From: Prosopocoilus inquinatus
Lineage: Eukaryota; Arthropoda; Insecta; Coleoptera; Lucanidae
Length of the DNA: 64,000 bases
Direction of reading: 5' to 3'
NCBI GenBank assembly: GCA_036172665.1
Contig: CM069873.1
Span: 30,868,001 to 30,932,000, forward strand
In this document: positions 19,801-33,674 of the stretch, piece after piece
How positions within the stretch are numbered: position 1 is the first letter of the stretch
How the letters are laid out: the number at the start of each line of letters is the position of its first letter
Notes under the pieces: model-generated
The model's database searches: none
The model's input: only the letters and a program-made list of their open reading frames with translations
Told to the model about the DNA's origin: nothing
Translations under genes and position numbers: made by a program

Positions 19801-22800
19801 ACAGACAATTAGGCTACGTATTGAATAAAAAAGTGTAGCAAAAGTGACTCAAATATTACTTGACAAGTTTGGGTGCAGGTAGTAATTTGACTTGTATATA
19901 TGTATGTGAAAGGGAGGACAAGATTCAAGTATGTACCTAAGGACGAGTTGCCCAGGCACCCCTTGATGGACCGATTTGGGTAATAACAAAAACACCTATG
20001 ACAGAGAGAAACAATTCGGGATGAAACATTTACACTTTTGTTTAGATTTGGAAATAACATAGAACACGTCACAAAAAAAATATATGGGACAACGTATATC
20101 AAAGAATGTGCGCACAAATATAATGCGTCACGTATAAATTCTTTTTTCCGAGTTCTTAATTAACTATTTATGAAATTACAGGTTCTTCAAAAAATTAATT
20201 TAACCAGCATCGTAATTTTATTTTGAAATGTTTTTGAGATAATTTTTTTTTAGTTCAGTAAGTGGTTGTAAACCTTGATGCACTGATGATTTTTAACAGA
20301 AAGAGTGTAACGGTTAGTTTCGAAATTATTGTTAAAATAGTTAAGTTTGAAACAAAATTGAGTTAGATGTGAAGTTCTTTGAACAATGTCGGTTGAATGA
20401 ATTTATTTTAATATTAGGAAAATTTTACGGCAAACAATTCTAAACTAATCAAAAATTGTACTTAGGTGTTCATTTATTGAGAATTTTCCAAATTTCTGTA
20501 ACAACAAAATGACAATAAAAAATGTGACATACTAGTACCAACGAAATTTATGTTTGTTTATACAGTTTAGGCACTCTAATTTGCTGTCCAAAAATGTCCC
20601 TAGCAGTGACCGGCGAGCGGCGCCCGACTAAGCCGGAGCGGCAAGAGTAGGGAAAAACTGGTGGTTGAAACGGCGTTTTAAAAAACCAGGATGCAGTAAA
20701 ATTGGATAGATTTTAATTAGATCCAAAAGGGGAAAAATTTATTCAAAGTGTATAATATTGTCAAATATTAAAATTGAGAATTATTGTGATAAATGTATGA
20801 AGATGAAAATGAATTTTATTATGAGAAAAACAACAACCTGATTTGGATCATCATAAATACTGGATAAAACAAAATTAAATCAAAAAAATGAAATATCCTG
20901 TATCATTATTTTTTTTAATACACATATCATAAGGCATTAAAAAAAAATTTGCAGTCCGGCGACAGTTATAGTTATGCCAAAAAAATAGCATAGAGTAAAT
21001 AAATAGAATAAGAACAAGAAGTTGCAGCGTGTGTGTGACAACTGTAAGAAACATTACTTTTTCAAATAACTGCAACAATATGTATTTTATGTTTTAGAAT
21101 GTAAATGTTTCATTCGTTTTATGATAACATAAACTCGAAACAACCGTGATATTCGTAATCCAGGTTTTGAATAATTTCATACTGTAACAAAACAGCCATA
21201 TAGTCAAGATCATCCTCTACACGTGTGCGCAAAAATAAAAACGAAAAAAAAAAAGAATTAAAAGCAGTGGCGGGAAATGGAGGAGGGGGGTATGACGAAT
21301 AAAAATTCTGATATATTCCTACCGCGGCACACATAAATTAGAGATCACACACGCGATATTTCCTTTGGAGTCCGGAAACAAATCATTAAATCCAGCAATT
21401 ATTCACGGTATCTCCAGGCTCTCGCAAAACCAGTCAGAGAACGCGAAACACTTCGGTATTTTGCATGTAAAAAGTGAAGTACACCGCATTGATATGTGTG
21501 TGGTTCGGGGTTTAACAAGCAGGTTCCTCCCCGAATGTTGTTTCGTTTGAAATTTATCGCTGCGTCACATTTTAGAAGTGGACGTGGAAGTTTTCAGATA
21601 AAAGTGTTTCGTTGGGGACGTATGCTCGTATGATAAGCAATTACGAGTTATGTAGAAGCCGTGTAGTTAAAATGAAAACAATATACAGCAGTTTAGAGAA
21701 AACTAAAAAAGATAAATAGAAGAAAAAATACAATTTGAAAAGAGATTTTTTAATAAATAAAATATTTTGAAGATATTTAACCTGACTGACTATAATACTT
21801 CTTTGGTTTACAATGTATAGCAAATTCTTCCAGTTGCAAACATATTCAAAATACCAGCACAGTTGCTGTGGGAAAATAAAATTATACAGGTTTCAAATCG
21901 AATTGTGTTAGCATAGCAGTTGACAAAATGGTGAAATGTATTTCGTTATTCTCACAATGTTTAACTTGAGGGCTTTCGCGGCCGTGGTCCATGATTGAAT
22001 TCTTGGCTTCCGGTTGGAACCGCTTACCTGGAATTTCTTCTACTGTCGAAAACGACTTCATGCTTTAGTATTTAATTTAATTATCAGGTCTAGGCGCATT
22101 TTAGGCGGAAAGTTTCGTTAAATATACGAGGAACTACTAATATGCTGAAGCGATCGTAGTCGGAAAAAGTTCTAATCTTTAACGCGTGTGCCCTGTAAAA
22201 ACAAAACAATAAACCAGCCGAAGTCTGAAAAGTCTATGCGGCATGCAGTAACCACTACAGTTCTGGTCGACTTGATACAAAAACTTGTTTACATACCCGA
22301 TTCATCACGAAATAAACTCGCATTCTTTTTGTAGTGATGGCGCTATAATTGATATGAATTAAATGTATTATGCCACTCTTTTTAAAAGTTACGTTAAAGA
22401 ATTATAATGTTTTCATAATTATTAATTTGAAAGATACTATAAAGGCAATTATGTTACATACATAATTTACATGAAATGGTTGCTTTTGATGCAAAGCGCG
22501 CGAAGATGAGAGTGCCTCGGACATAGAAGCCGTTCAGCGGCGACGTTGAAATCTATGCCGGTGCTTTGTTTATCTTTATACTGGTTTTTACTAGATATCC
22601 TAGAAATGTCCGACCTTTATTAATTATTCACAGTTTCCAATCAATATATTAACTTTCCAACTTGTCATTTTAAGCGATGGGCTATGTTTGATAAAATTAT
22701 TGCGTTTTTATCAAAAATTGTGAAAAGTGTTTATATCTGAGCTCGTATTTTCTGAAATCTAAATTTAAAGGTAAATATCTCTGAAAATTCGAAATTCATT

Positions 22801-23593
22801 TAATTAGTTAGGAGTAACCGTACCACAGTTACGAAACGTGATCAAATTACATCAGATTTAATATTAGATAATACGAGGAACAGCAACATCTGAAGAGATA
22901 ACAATGAATTAGGAGGCGAAATGAATTGTGAAATTGTAGAACGACGTGCCTTGTTTACACCGTCGCTAAGTGCGATTCGGAACGTGATTATGGCAACATT
23001 TATAAAGCAAATATCGCACTCCAATCGAAAGGCAAATATCTGGCAACCTCAATTTAACCCCGCTAAGTCAATTAGGGTTGTTTAATCAGAGTCTACTTGC
23101 TCGTTTGTACTGCACGTTTATAATGACCGTTAACTGCATAATAAATATTCAGGAATTACCAACTTTACAGTGCACTTGGTTAGGGCAAGGGCATAATTGT
23201 GTGAACACATTCGGCTTATTAGGAGTAAATACACTAGCTTCCAGGACAATTAATTTTCTGTAATTACAGAACTAGATTTACATACCTACGTACATAATAC
23301 AATATCGTAACCAACTATTATTCAATATTAAAAGCCAACGGCGGTTATTTCTAAGATATACAACTAGCATGAATTGCACGTGGTACAAGAACGTATAAAC
23401 ATGCAAACTGTTGAAATCTGCATCTTTTCGCATTCAGATATGCAGTTCCATATTATTTCTTATAAACCAGGAAACGTCTTTCTATCACGTAAATAAATCC
23501 CAAGCAAGAATTCTGTTTAGTTTGCGGTTGCATGGTGTCGACTGCTTTTCGTATAATAAATCATAAAAATGAAATATTTGACAGTCAATTACA
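13817..23593. other. No gene recognised, long A+T-rich stretch
   Basis: Nearly 10 kb without a supported gene. Open frames are short and motif-free. Noted inside: a degenerate tandem duplication of about 45 bp at 19289-19376 (GTCTTAGTTGGTA and CTCAGTAAAAATATTT shared), a short G+C-rich patch at about 20595-20645, and a TATA-like motif at about 16017. None of these is enough to propose a promoter or gene. Confidence 0.5.
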
Positions 23594-24690
23594 CAGTCTT
23601 TTTATTTTGGTTTTCTCCTTTTGTCAATTATGTTTCCTAATTTGTCAAATAAGTTTATTATTTTACATACGACTTGGCTTTGAGTTTCTGAAACTGGAAA
23701 ATTATTTAACAAATTGGGAAACATTATTGACAGAAGGAAAAAAACTAAAAAAGAAACAGACTGTATTTTCATTTTCCTCAGGTCCTTTTCATATCATCTT
23801 TTTGTGCCTAAGGAAATCCTTCATCTCTTACGTCTTTCGTAGTCTGTAATTTTTTTCGAATATTTAGCTGTCTTATTTGGTGCACGATTTTGCAATTTGC
23901 GATTCTCCATTTAAACTGATTCTTGGCTAATCTCTCGCACCATACTTTTTTCTCGTTTCCTTTCCCCTTAATTTTTTTCTTTTGTTTATACCAAATATTC
24001 CTCCATTCCTCCACTTTCTTTTCTTTATCAGTCTTTATGAGTTACAAAGTCTCGTTCCTCTTTATTGGTAGTATTTTAGTTTTAGATAAATGCAGTTGTA
24101 TTGATACATTCTCTGACCTCAATATGTCGTTTAATGTACTTATGCCCATCTTCTTGTGAATTCTAATAATTATGACTCCTCCTCTCCTTGCCTTGATTTT
24201 GATTTTCTTTTAAGACTCTCATTTCCAAAAATTTTCATTTCGGTTTATTTACCACCAGACTAGGTTGCGGCTGTTATGAACGCCTTATTTAGGTTGTACT
24301 TCATTCTTTCTCGCTCTATTTCTTTCTGAAAATGCTTTCCTCCTTTCTTTCGCTGTTCTAACTGTCCCGTTCTTGATGTGCCCATTCGTTGTGTCTTTGT
24401 TGTTGTGGTTTTACCTTCGCACCATTAATTTCTATCTTAATTTCTTATTTGTTCTATGTAAGCCACATTAAATAACCCCCACTTACGATACCTCTATTTT
24501 GAAACTTATTACCTTTTTGAATCCTAGCTTTAGGTGCAACTAGTAGAAGAGAATCCAGACCAGCTCTCTGTCTTGCCTTTACCCTCTTCTTTTAAAAATC
24601 TTTTTTGTACATGTTTTTAACCATGTTGAATCATTTAGGAGATTGTCTCCTATCAGTTTGGTTTTTACAGGAAATGAAAATAAATCACGG
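23594..24690. repeat. Dispersed repeat, copy 1 (unbroken)
   Basis: This stretch aligns along its length with 32803-33441 plus 35249-35666. It begins with a 170-bp inverted-repeat segment (CAGTCT...AGACTG, 23594-23763) that also occurs alone at 31249-31403. The minus strand contains coding-looking fragments in which LHLSKTKIL resembles the end of a LINE reverse transcriptase palm region, but this is weak. Class unknown. Confidence 0.7.
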
Positions 24691-27600
24691 TAATTAGGGC
24701 TTATCAATTTTCTGAAGCTTTCTCATGACAAAAGATATCAAACTTTAAATAATAAAAAAATCTCATTTGTGTCCAACCATCTGACGGTCACTGTAGAAAT
24801 ATATTAAAAGATATTTTTGTCACAAATGAAAATTATTAAGTCACTATTAAACTTAAATTAAAGTTTTAAAATGATGTGCATGGTCCCTTCGATGACATCG
24901 ATGTAAGTTCATAACCATTGTCTTTAAGTATTAATTAAACTACACGTTTAAACTTGATTCAGGTTCAGTCACTACACAGTGCATTACCTCTTGGGAACTG
25001 CAGTTTGATTATTTTCGATAGGCAATGATGAATAGTTGATGAACTCTGAGGTAAATCTCATACATGTTTGAGATTAAGAAAAAATGTAGGAGTAGAAAAC
25101 ACAAAGGTAAGGTTCCCTTTTCATTAAAAAAAAAATAGTTTGCAATTTGAAAGCATATACTCTTCTTCAATTTAGTAAGTTGTATAGTTACAGAATTTCA
25201 GAAAACACTCGTCGTTGTCGATTTCGCAGAAACCAAGGTGATAAAATAATTTCTGAAATAATTACAGTTCTAACCCAATAATTAAAATACCAATTAAATT
25301 TCCTAAAATTTCGTTAAACCGAATAGAATACAAGCTCTGTCCCCTAGTGAATCAAATGATTGGTAGCTCCTTTATATTAATAAACGAGTTGGAGTACTGA
25401 AAAATATTCAAATTTCACCAGTCAAATATTAAATTTCATCGACGTCGATAAATAAACACCCCTCTGTGAAACGTACGTGTGGGGCTTAGCGCCGCAAAAA
25501 TAATAACCTCGTTCGTGAACTTGCGAAATAAATATCATTATACCTATATTAAACATGCTCCTGTTTATCGGTCAAATTTATAGTATGGGACTGAATGGAA
25601 TGAAGCTGTTATTTATTGCCGGCTAACACGACACTTAAGTCACGTCAGCAATTTTTGCAAGGCCTTCTCCTAGGTAGCTACTTTTTCAAAATTACCCCCT
25701 ACGTAATACGTACGTACGTATTTCGTCTGGTTCTGGTCTGGTTGGTTTATCTTGGGCATATTTCACATACGTTCGCTAAATTAACAGTGGAATTGCACGA
25801 TAGCGAGGTATTATTCTGTGCTTGCTTGTTCATTCTTAGCTATAAATATCCTACTGGATTTGATTGCACTGGATTCTTTAGCTTCTATTAATTGCACCTG
25901 TTTTAGATTAAATTCTGAGATAGTTTTTAACAATAGTTTTAAAGTACATAGTCTAGAAAGTACATGCGATTATTTACAGTGAGTAAGCTATGTACGTTAC
26001 GTACTAGCAATTTTTAATCTTTTATGCATACATATTTCTACCTTATTTATTCATTTAATTTATATATATATATCTTTTTACAGCGTGATCTTTCCCTGAA
26101 AATATCTAATTCAATAGGATCGTTGTTTATACATTTTGTTACTTAATGTTATGTACATGTACTGGCATGTTATTTTAGTTAAGAGTTTGTATAAATGGTT
26201 TTTAGTTACGATTTTGAATGTATTGTAAAATAATTCATTTTAAGATTTTGTTCACCGTCAGATAATTTCCGTGTACAAGGCTGCAGATGTAATTCCAAAG
26301 TATTTCGACTCAATACTATCAAATATTAATATCTGTATTCACTTATCCTTTACGTAACTCGTATGAATACCGAAAGACCCTTATGAAATTAGTTGAGGGT
26401 TAAGGTCAATACCATCACATTGTTTCCTGAAAGCATTTACGTAAATGTATCGAAATGTATATTTTTCCATCGAACGAAACACGAGCGAAATGAAAACACA
26501 GACGTATGGAAAATACATAAACATAAATTTTTCCGATCGTAAAACATCGAAGCATTAGAATAAAATTGTATATTACGGCGGGTGATAAAAAACCATGCCC
26601 GAATGGATTTGGTGAATATTTTCCTGCACGTCTCGTGGGAGGTTTCCCTATAATTAGGCCAATCGGTTAGAAGAGCGTTCCCGGCGATCATTATTTGGGA
26701 GCACGACTTCCTCTCAGCTCGCCTTGTTTTATAAGAAAGCTCTTAACGTCCGCTCTTGAATCTATTTATACAACTGCAGTTTCAATCGCAAGCGGGGCAA
26801 ATGGAAATGATTTATCGCATACATACATATTTTTAAATATTGGAAAACGTTTACGACTTACACTGAACTCTTCTTTTATACCTACAAGTATTTCCATTTC
26901 ATATAGACACCGTCGTAATAACACTTTGAAAGATCAATCACCAGAAAGAGGATACGTATATACATCAGTGACATATACGTATACTCTTGTCAAAGTTTTT
27001 ATTACTTTTTTTTACTTACCAGGTTCTTAACAGACAAATGCTGACAAATACGTTTACTTTGGACATTTCCAGCTTTAATACAATTCAGTATAACTTTATC
27101 TATTTAATGCAATGATATGGACTGACATAAAATTTGAAAGATATTTTCAGTACAATTCACGTCATCTGATATAACGAATTTTATTGCGCATAAAAATACA
27201 AATTTAATTATCCTACTAATTTATTGATAGTATTACAAAATGTTCACGATCGACCACACGAAATTTTAATATTTCTGCGCGAGTGTATTTGCCAACCTCT
27301 TTCACCAACAGTATCTCGCAGAGGCAATGTACAAATAGTTTTGGTACCCATAGTAGTTTACGTAATAGTCAGGACAAATGACGAATTGTATGAAATTAAT
27401 TAAAAACAAATATTGCATTAGAACCGTGCTATGCATATCTCTTATCACCGTTACTCCAATGTATTTCTTCCTTTATCTTGTGATACGATACACATACTTT
27501 TGAATTACACATTGTATACAAAAATTGCGTTATATGTATAAATGCGATTACGCGAATCGAGATCGATTGACAGTTCTGTAACCCTTACCAGCAGCCTCAA

Positions 27601-28711
27601 CAAGGGTGTGGTTAGCTGGCAACGGTCTCGATTAGGTTGATCGCGACTGTACCGGGTCTTTAAGTAATCCTGTATCCCACGTGGTCTATGACGTATAAAA
27701 CTGCTAACTTAAAGGTTGAAAGCTTTAATCGATGCTACTGTGAAAAATAGCATATAAGACACAATCAATTTAAAAATCCTGTAAATAATAGGCATTATTT
27801 TATACTAACTTGATGATATCTTTACTAGCTAAGACGATAACATAATGTAAACATTTTAATTTGTTTGAAATGCACCTCTCTTCATAAGTATTAACTTCTT
27901 TCTTTTAATTTTTGTCGTTGCAGTATCTAATACCACAAAAAAAGTAAATGAAAATTTCAATGCATTATAGTAAAAAGATGTTAAACAAATCTTTCCCATT
28001 TATATTGTGTTTGGACCCATCGCAATTTTTTAAATTTACGCGAAATAAATCCACACGGATATCTCAGTCTATTTATACAAACTTTCTCTTTCATAAAACT
28101 CCGCAAGCGAAAGTTTAATGGAATTTGATTGATCGAACAGCGGAAGTCCATTCGATAGAGGAACTATCAGATTTATTTAAAACTTTGTCTCAACCGATGT
28201 TTAAACGTGGTTCTTATTCTTCTTCTTCTTCTTCTTCAATAACAGGGCTAAACAATTTCGTCTCGACTAAACTAAATAAACAAAAAAAATGTTTAACTTA
28301 TAACAACAATTACCTCAAACATAATTCGACATACTACAGAGTCTTAACTAGGTGCTTGGAAATTCTGAAATAAGAGTTTTCTATGAAATATTAAATACTG
28401 GCATCAAATAATCCAATTAATTATTGAGTTCAGTAAAGAGGCCTCGTGTTTTCCAAAGTTTTCATATTCTCAGTTGTTTAAACTAAAATCTGGTATCTTA
28501 GAAAATTACTGAAATAATTCTCTCGTGGTGAATTGCTATTTGGGAATTCAATTCAAAAAAATTTATTTCTAATTACAATTATTATTTCAATTATCTGGAA
28601 TGAGTTGTTTGAAAACAAGTTTATTTACTTTATTTTTTTGTACAGACTTTGATTTCTTGGCAATATTTTCATTTTTTCTTGCTTACATACTTATGCACAA
28701 ATATATTGCTT
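24691..28711. other. No gene recognised
   Basis: A+T-rich DNA with only short simple repeats: TA runs near 26063 and a TTC run at about 28219-28240 that gives a spurious serine stretch. Nothing else is supported. Confidence 0.5.
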
Positions 28712-28821
28712 ATTAAATAAATTAATATAAAGAAGGAAATACTAACAGGAAGACAGAAAAAAGTGACAGGATTTTTCTGTCTTTCTGTTAGTGTTTCCTC
28801 CTTTATATTAATTTATTTAAT
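28712..28821. repeat. Near-perfect hairpin, about 50-bp arms
   Basis: ATTAAATAAATTAATATAAAG at 28712 and its inverse ending at 28821 form a 110-bp hairpin. The inner part pairs ACTAACAGGAAGACAGAAAAA with its near-inverse around an 8-base loop. It could be a small MITE or a snap-back insertion. Similarity between arms suggests it is young. Confidence 0.8.
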
Positions 28822-30685
28822 TCAGCTCTAACATATCCTTCCCTTTATATTTGTATTGTTTATTGTATTGTTTTTAAGTCCTAAACCAAGGTAAAAATTT
28901 TGATAAAATAGAATATGATCCTTACAGAATTACATTAAAGAAGCAAAAATGAAACAAAAAATGCTATTTTTTGTCTACAGGGTGTAACTTAAGGACTGCA
29001 AGAAAATGAAGGAAGTGATTCCTTAGCTAACTATAAGTAAAAAAGTTCTTAAATATGCGGTTAAAATTCTTCGTTTTATATAAATAAATTTATTCAGAGG
29101 AACGAAATGTTTCCGTTACATTACTCTTGTAAAGCAGCAGAGAAATATTCACACATGAATTACACACCGATCACAAACAATATGTAAAGTAAAATCACTG
29201 ACATTCACCACCTATCAAAAACAATATGAACTGCGTTCGAACGATTTATTGCAGATAAAGTTCAGCGTATGCGACATACAAAATGACAAAGCGGGTTCGG
29301 GTTATGTGCGACATTTATTGTCGAGGCGAGGCTGCAGGTCTGCAACTACTTTTTACGCGAATGGGCAACTAGGTAATGAAGTTTAATAAGTTCTGCTGCA
29401 ACGGTTTTTGTACTGTTAAGCGTCGAGTTTGGAAAAACTTGCAGCGAACGACGCGCTAAACGCTCTCCGGAACTTTTAAGATGTGTTGAACCTAATTTCC
29501 CGCCGTAGCAATTAAAACTATAGTCGGAAAGTGGAAATTTGCGTAAGGACGTTGACTAATCGATTCGGTTTGTTCACGTTGGAGTGGGTATATTACGATC
29601 AATAGGCTGCTAATACAGCTTTTGTACAAAAACCTTTCTGAAACCATGAGATAACAACTTATTTAGGATAGTTCAAATTTACAGTATCACCTAAAAATTC
29701 TTCTTTATAAATAAATAGAATAAGTACATGTAAAAAGGAGATCAAATATAAATAAATATTTCTTAAAAGTCTTTAACCGATCAACATTTTAAACTACAAT
29801 CACAAACATATACTGAATGAGTACATTTTCCCAAATGATGAGAAGGCACTGAGTGGAGGATTCAATTGAAATTCTATGTAGACCATTTGACCGTTTAATG
29901 TAGCTGGGCCAAATGACCATCTCTCACTAGTATTGGTTGTTAAAGAATTTGGTTACTCTAAGGTATTTAAGGTACTTAATACTTCTGCTGCAGAAATTAT
30001 TGTATTTTACAATAAATCGAAAATCTATTATAACAGAACTGTAGGTAATGTCGCTTACTTATCCCAGTTATGGAATTTCTAACGATCTTCATGAAACAAA
30101 TAAAAAGTCATATACGTAACCACAATGTTGACGGAATCTCCCTCTTTAGGTTATCGCCGTTTCAGGCATTATTTTGAGATTGTGTCCTTCACATTTCGAT
30201 CGAGTTACCTTAGCTTATGTATTTCTGTTCATACAATGAGGACTTACTGAAGTTTGAAGTGGTTCTTGTAGGGTCCACTAAATCACGAAAGCTACGCTTA
30301 TTTAGATAGGCACGGCAATGTGATAAACAGGGTACCCCAACAATGTGTTCTCCGGAAATATCTCGAGTACTACTGAAGATACAAAAAGAGTTTCAAGACA
30401 CTTTTGTTTTCAATTTTACGGGACTATAATACAAAATTATTTTCATTTCAATAGGATGTGAATCGGAACAATGATACTAGACCCAACTTTTTTATTTCAA
30501 ATGGCAGACCGTATGTATGATGTTAAAATTAGATTGCCCATAAAATTCTACACATTTCTTTTATACCTAAATCTAGAGATTTAGAGACATTTCGTTTAAA
30601 AATGTCGTTTGCAGCTTTTACTTTATTTATTTTTAACTTTAAGAAAAATATATTTGGGATAGAGGTAGTTAATACTCAAGCATAT
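28822..30685. other. No gene recognised
   Basis: No coding region or repeat structure that I can support. Confidence 0.5.
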
Positions 30686-30693
30686 CATAAGCC

Positions 30694-31615
30694 CAGTGTT
30701 GTTAAAGATACATTTCTAATAGTATCCAGATACAGATGCAGATACTTTCACAAATATGTATCTAGATGCAGATACAGATACTTTTCCGAAAAATATCTAG
30801 TTACACATACAGATACAAAAAAAAGTATCTGCAGTTTATTAAGATACTTGCAAGTGTAAAATTCAATAACCTATGCAGTAGTGGAGGTACGGTAATATTT
30901 GCGATCTAAATCGACTTTTTTGTGAAAATTGACGAAGTTTTCGTATGAATATGTGAATAATGTACACACTAAAATCTGTAATAATTTTCACAATTTTTTT
31001 CAGCAGTATGTCTTTTTAAATAGAAAATTTATCTTTGTAATTAAGTTGATCAATAAGCTGATAGTAATTAACTGGTTTTGTATGAAACCAAGTCAAGTCA
31101 ACGTAAAATATAAAGTTATCAACAGGAATGACTCTACTTCCGTATCAGACAAGTTAAATGTCAAATGAATCTAGGATCCTTAGTTGCAACCTTGTTGTAG
31201 CTAAGAGAGCGTTCCCATATTCAAGAAAAGTTGATAAAATCAACAGTACAGTCTTTTCCTTTTGATTTTCTCCTTTTGTCAATTATCTTTCCCAATTTTT
31301 AAAATAATTTTCTGAACTATCAAATCGCATTTTAAATAGAACAGTCATTTAACAAACTGGAAAACATAATTAACAAGAGAGGAAAATCAAAAGAAATAGA
31401 CTGTAAATTCGGAGGTTGCATTTCCGCCAAGGTCTGCTGTTTTTATGGAAATTCAAAATGTATCTAAAATGTATCTTAGTATCTCAAGTGAATAGATACT
31501 CTGTAATTGTATATAGATACAGATACAGTTACATTTTTTTAGTAATATCTGAGATGCTCAAAAAGTATTTACATACTGTACCTACATACTTGCATCTAGA
31601 TACTTAACAACACTG
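30694..31615. mobile_element. Non-autonomous hAT element with 8-bp target duplication
   Basis: The 922-bp element starts CAGTGTTGTTAA and ends in its inverse. It is flanked by CATAAGCC on both sides (30686-30693 and 31616-31623). Eight bases and CAGTG ends are typical of hAT. The subterminal regions carry many copies of GATACAGATAC and its inverse GTATC, which resemble transposase-binding repeats. There is no transposase. A 155-bp TA-flanked element is nested within. Confidence 0.93.
31249..31403. mobile_element. Small TA-flanked inverted-repeat element
   Basis: CAGTCTTTTC and its inverse bound 155 bp, with TA on each side (31247-31248 and 31404-31405), as for Tc1/mariner-type insertion. Related sequence opens the dispersed repeat at 23594 and 32803. 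Confidence 0.75.
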
Positions 31616-31752
31616 CATAAGCCATTATTAAATGTATTTTTAACGTTACAGGGTCATCATTGTAATAAGTAAAATATCCGAAATTTCAAAATGAGACTTA
31701 CCAAATAGAATTTTGATAATCTTGAAACACGTGTTGATTAAACGCAGTTACA

Positions 31753-31986
31753 TTACCAAGTGCTACATGTGCTTGAGGTTTGGGGATTTAAACGATTAAG
31801 ATTATTTTCGCACGTTATAACGCAAGACAAACTCAACCGTTTGTAGGGCAATATGTTGTGTGTAGTGCAACGCCATGTATGCAAGCCACACGTATGCAGT
31901 GAGCGTTTGATTAATTGCACAGATCCATCAACGTCTGCAACAGTTGAACCTGTATTCCTTAAAACGCCCTGAATTTCTAAAACCAA
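31753..31986 (-). pseudogene. Possible Tc1-like transposase fragment
   Basis: A 77-codon open frame includes KRSLHTCGLHTWRCTTHNIL, whose spacing resembles the segment of Tc1-like transposases with a conserved RRRL-x3-GL-x2-RRP pattern before a Leu-Thr-x2-H motif. The match is loose and no DDE residues are present. It may be an old fragment or chance. Confidence 0.3.
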
Positions 31987-32802
31987 GACAACTTAATAAT
32001 GACTTCTCTTGTGTTACCCTTTCATTAGATATGTAATCGTTGTATATAATTCCCATGCAATTCCACTGGAAATGGGTGATCCAATTTAGTAGTTCCTATT
32101 TTGTTACATGCATATAAATTAATAATATTTTATAAACGTAGATCCTGCAGATAGGTATGAATAATTTTTCCACGTTAAAATTTATAAAAAAATGAGCTGA
32201 CCTACATACATTGTAAGAGCAAAAAATGCACCAGATCCCTTGACGTGTACAGCTCAGGTTGGTGGGATATAAAAACTGTGGCTAATCACTGTATGATTTA
32301 GTCCGACCTTTTGGTTTAAAACGTCGGTAATGAATTTCGTTTATTTTTAGCGCACGGAAGCTGCGTATCTCAATAATAAATCAAGCGGGGGTATTTACCC
32401 ATTACGCAAATTAGGTGGCCGCCCACGGGAGCGATAAACTTCGGGGACGAGAAGCCAAATGTAAACATAAAAACGAAATATAAAATCAATTTTTCTCTAA
32501 TGATCTCGCCCTATTATTTACAGCAACCGAGAAGAATGACTTAATAAATTAAACAACAAACGCTTCCCCCTTCTCGTTTTACACAATTAATTTAGTTTTT
32601 TCACGTTATTCTTTTCATATTATTTTCTCAGCACAAGTGTTCGCACTACGTTAAATACTGATTCCAAGCTTTTCAGTCCATTACTGACTTCTTCATCTCT
32701 TCAACAGGTTTGAATAATTTCTTCGCCTCAGACTCAGATTACTTAAGATTATAGCTAACTAGTGAATTTCCGCATTAGCTTTACGTCTTTGGAGACGTAA
32801 AG
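31987..32802. other. No gene recognised; perfect 13-bp palindrome at its end
   Basis: Nothing coding is seen. At 32776-32805 TAGCTTTACGTCT and its perfect inverse surround TTGG, immediately before copy 2 of the dispersed repeat. Confidence 0.5.
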
Positions 32803-33441
32803 CTAAGCTCTTTTTCTTTTTACCAATTATGTTAATTTGCATCCGATTTGGCATTTCTGAAATTGGAAAATGACTTAACAAATATTTAACAAAATCGATA
32901 AACCTAGTTGACAGAAGAGGAAAACCAAAAAAAGAAAAAGACTACATTCATTTTCCTGAGGTCTTGAAGCTTCATCTCATACCATCGCTTTTGACCTAAG
33001 GAAATCCTTCGTCTATTATGTTGTTCTTTGTATGTCGTCCTTTCTGGCTATATTGCCTATTTAGCCGCCTTAACTGGCGCACGATTTTGTAACCTGTGAT
33101 TCTCCATTCAAAGTGATTCTTTGTTATCCCTCGTACCATACTATTCTTCTCGTTTCCTTTCGCCTTAATTTTTTCTTTAATTTATAATATATTCTCTTCC
33201 ACATCTCCACTTTCTTTTCTTTAGCAGTCTATATGAGTTACAAAGTCTCGTTCCTGTTTATTTGTAGTATTTTCGTCTCAGATAAATACAGTTGCCTTGA
33301 TACCTTCTCTGACTTCAGTATGTCGTTTAATGTACTTGCACCCATTTGCTTTTGAATTCGAATAATTATGACCTCCCTTTGCCTTGATTTTGATTTTCTT
33401 TCTATCACTATCATTTCATAAAATTTCGATTCATTTACCAT
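32803..33441. repeat. Dispersed repeat, copy 2, left part
   Basis: It aligns to 23594-24240. It is cut at TTTACCAT by the hAT element that follows and resumes at 35241. The minus strand again contains a fragment resembling the LINE palm-region end (LYLSETKIL). Confidence 0.75.
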
Positions 33442-33674
33442 TAGGGCATACAATCCCAAACTATATTTTCGATCCCGGGATTTCGGGATTTTCTGTAAGT
33501 CATCCCGAGATCCCGGGATTGAATATAATTAATAATATTAATAAAATTAAATTTATTATTCAAATTACAAACAATTTATTCGAAATGTTTCTTAAAAATC
33601 CAAATTATACAATATTTTTTTCTCTAAATATAATAATTAAATAACTAATACTTCTTAAACCAAATTAAAATATA

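Noticed and set aside
20595..20645. G+C-rich patch as rRNA or tRNA
   Set aside because: I could not recognise any conserved rRNA segment or tRNA cloverleaf.
28125..28373. Open frame with a serine run
   Set aside because: The run is a TTC microsatellite; nothing else suggests a protein.
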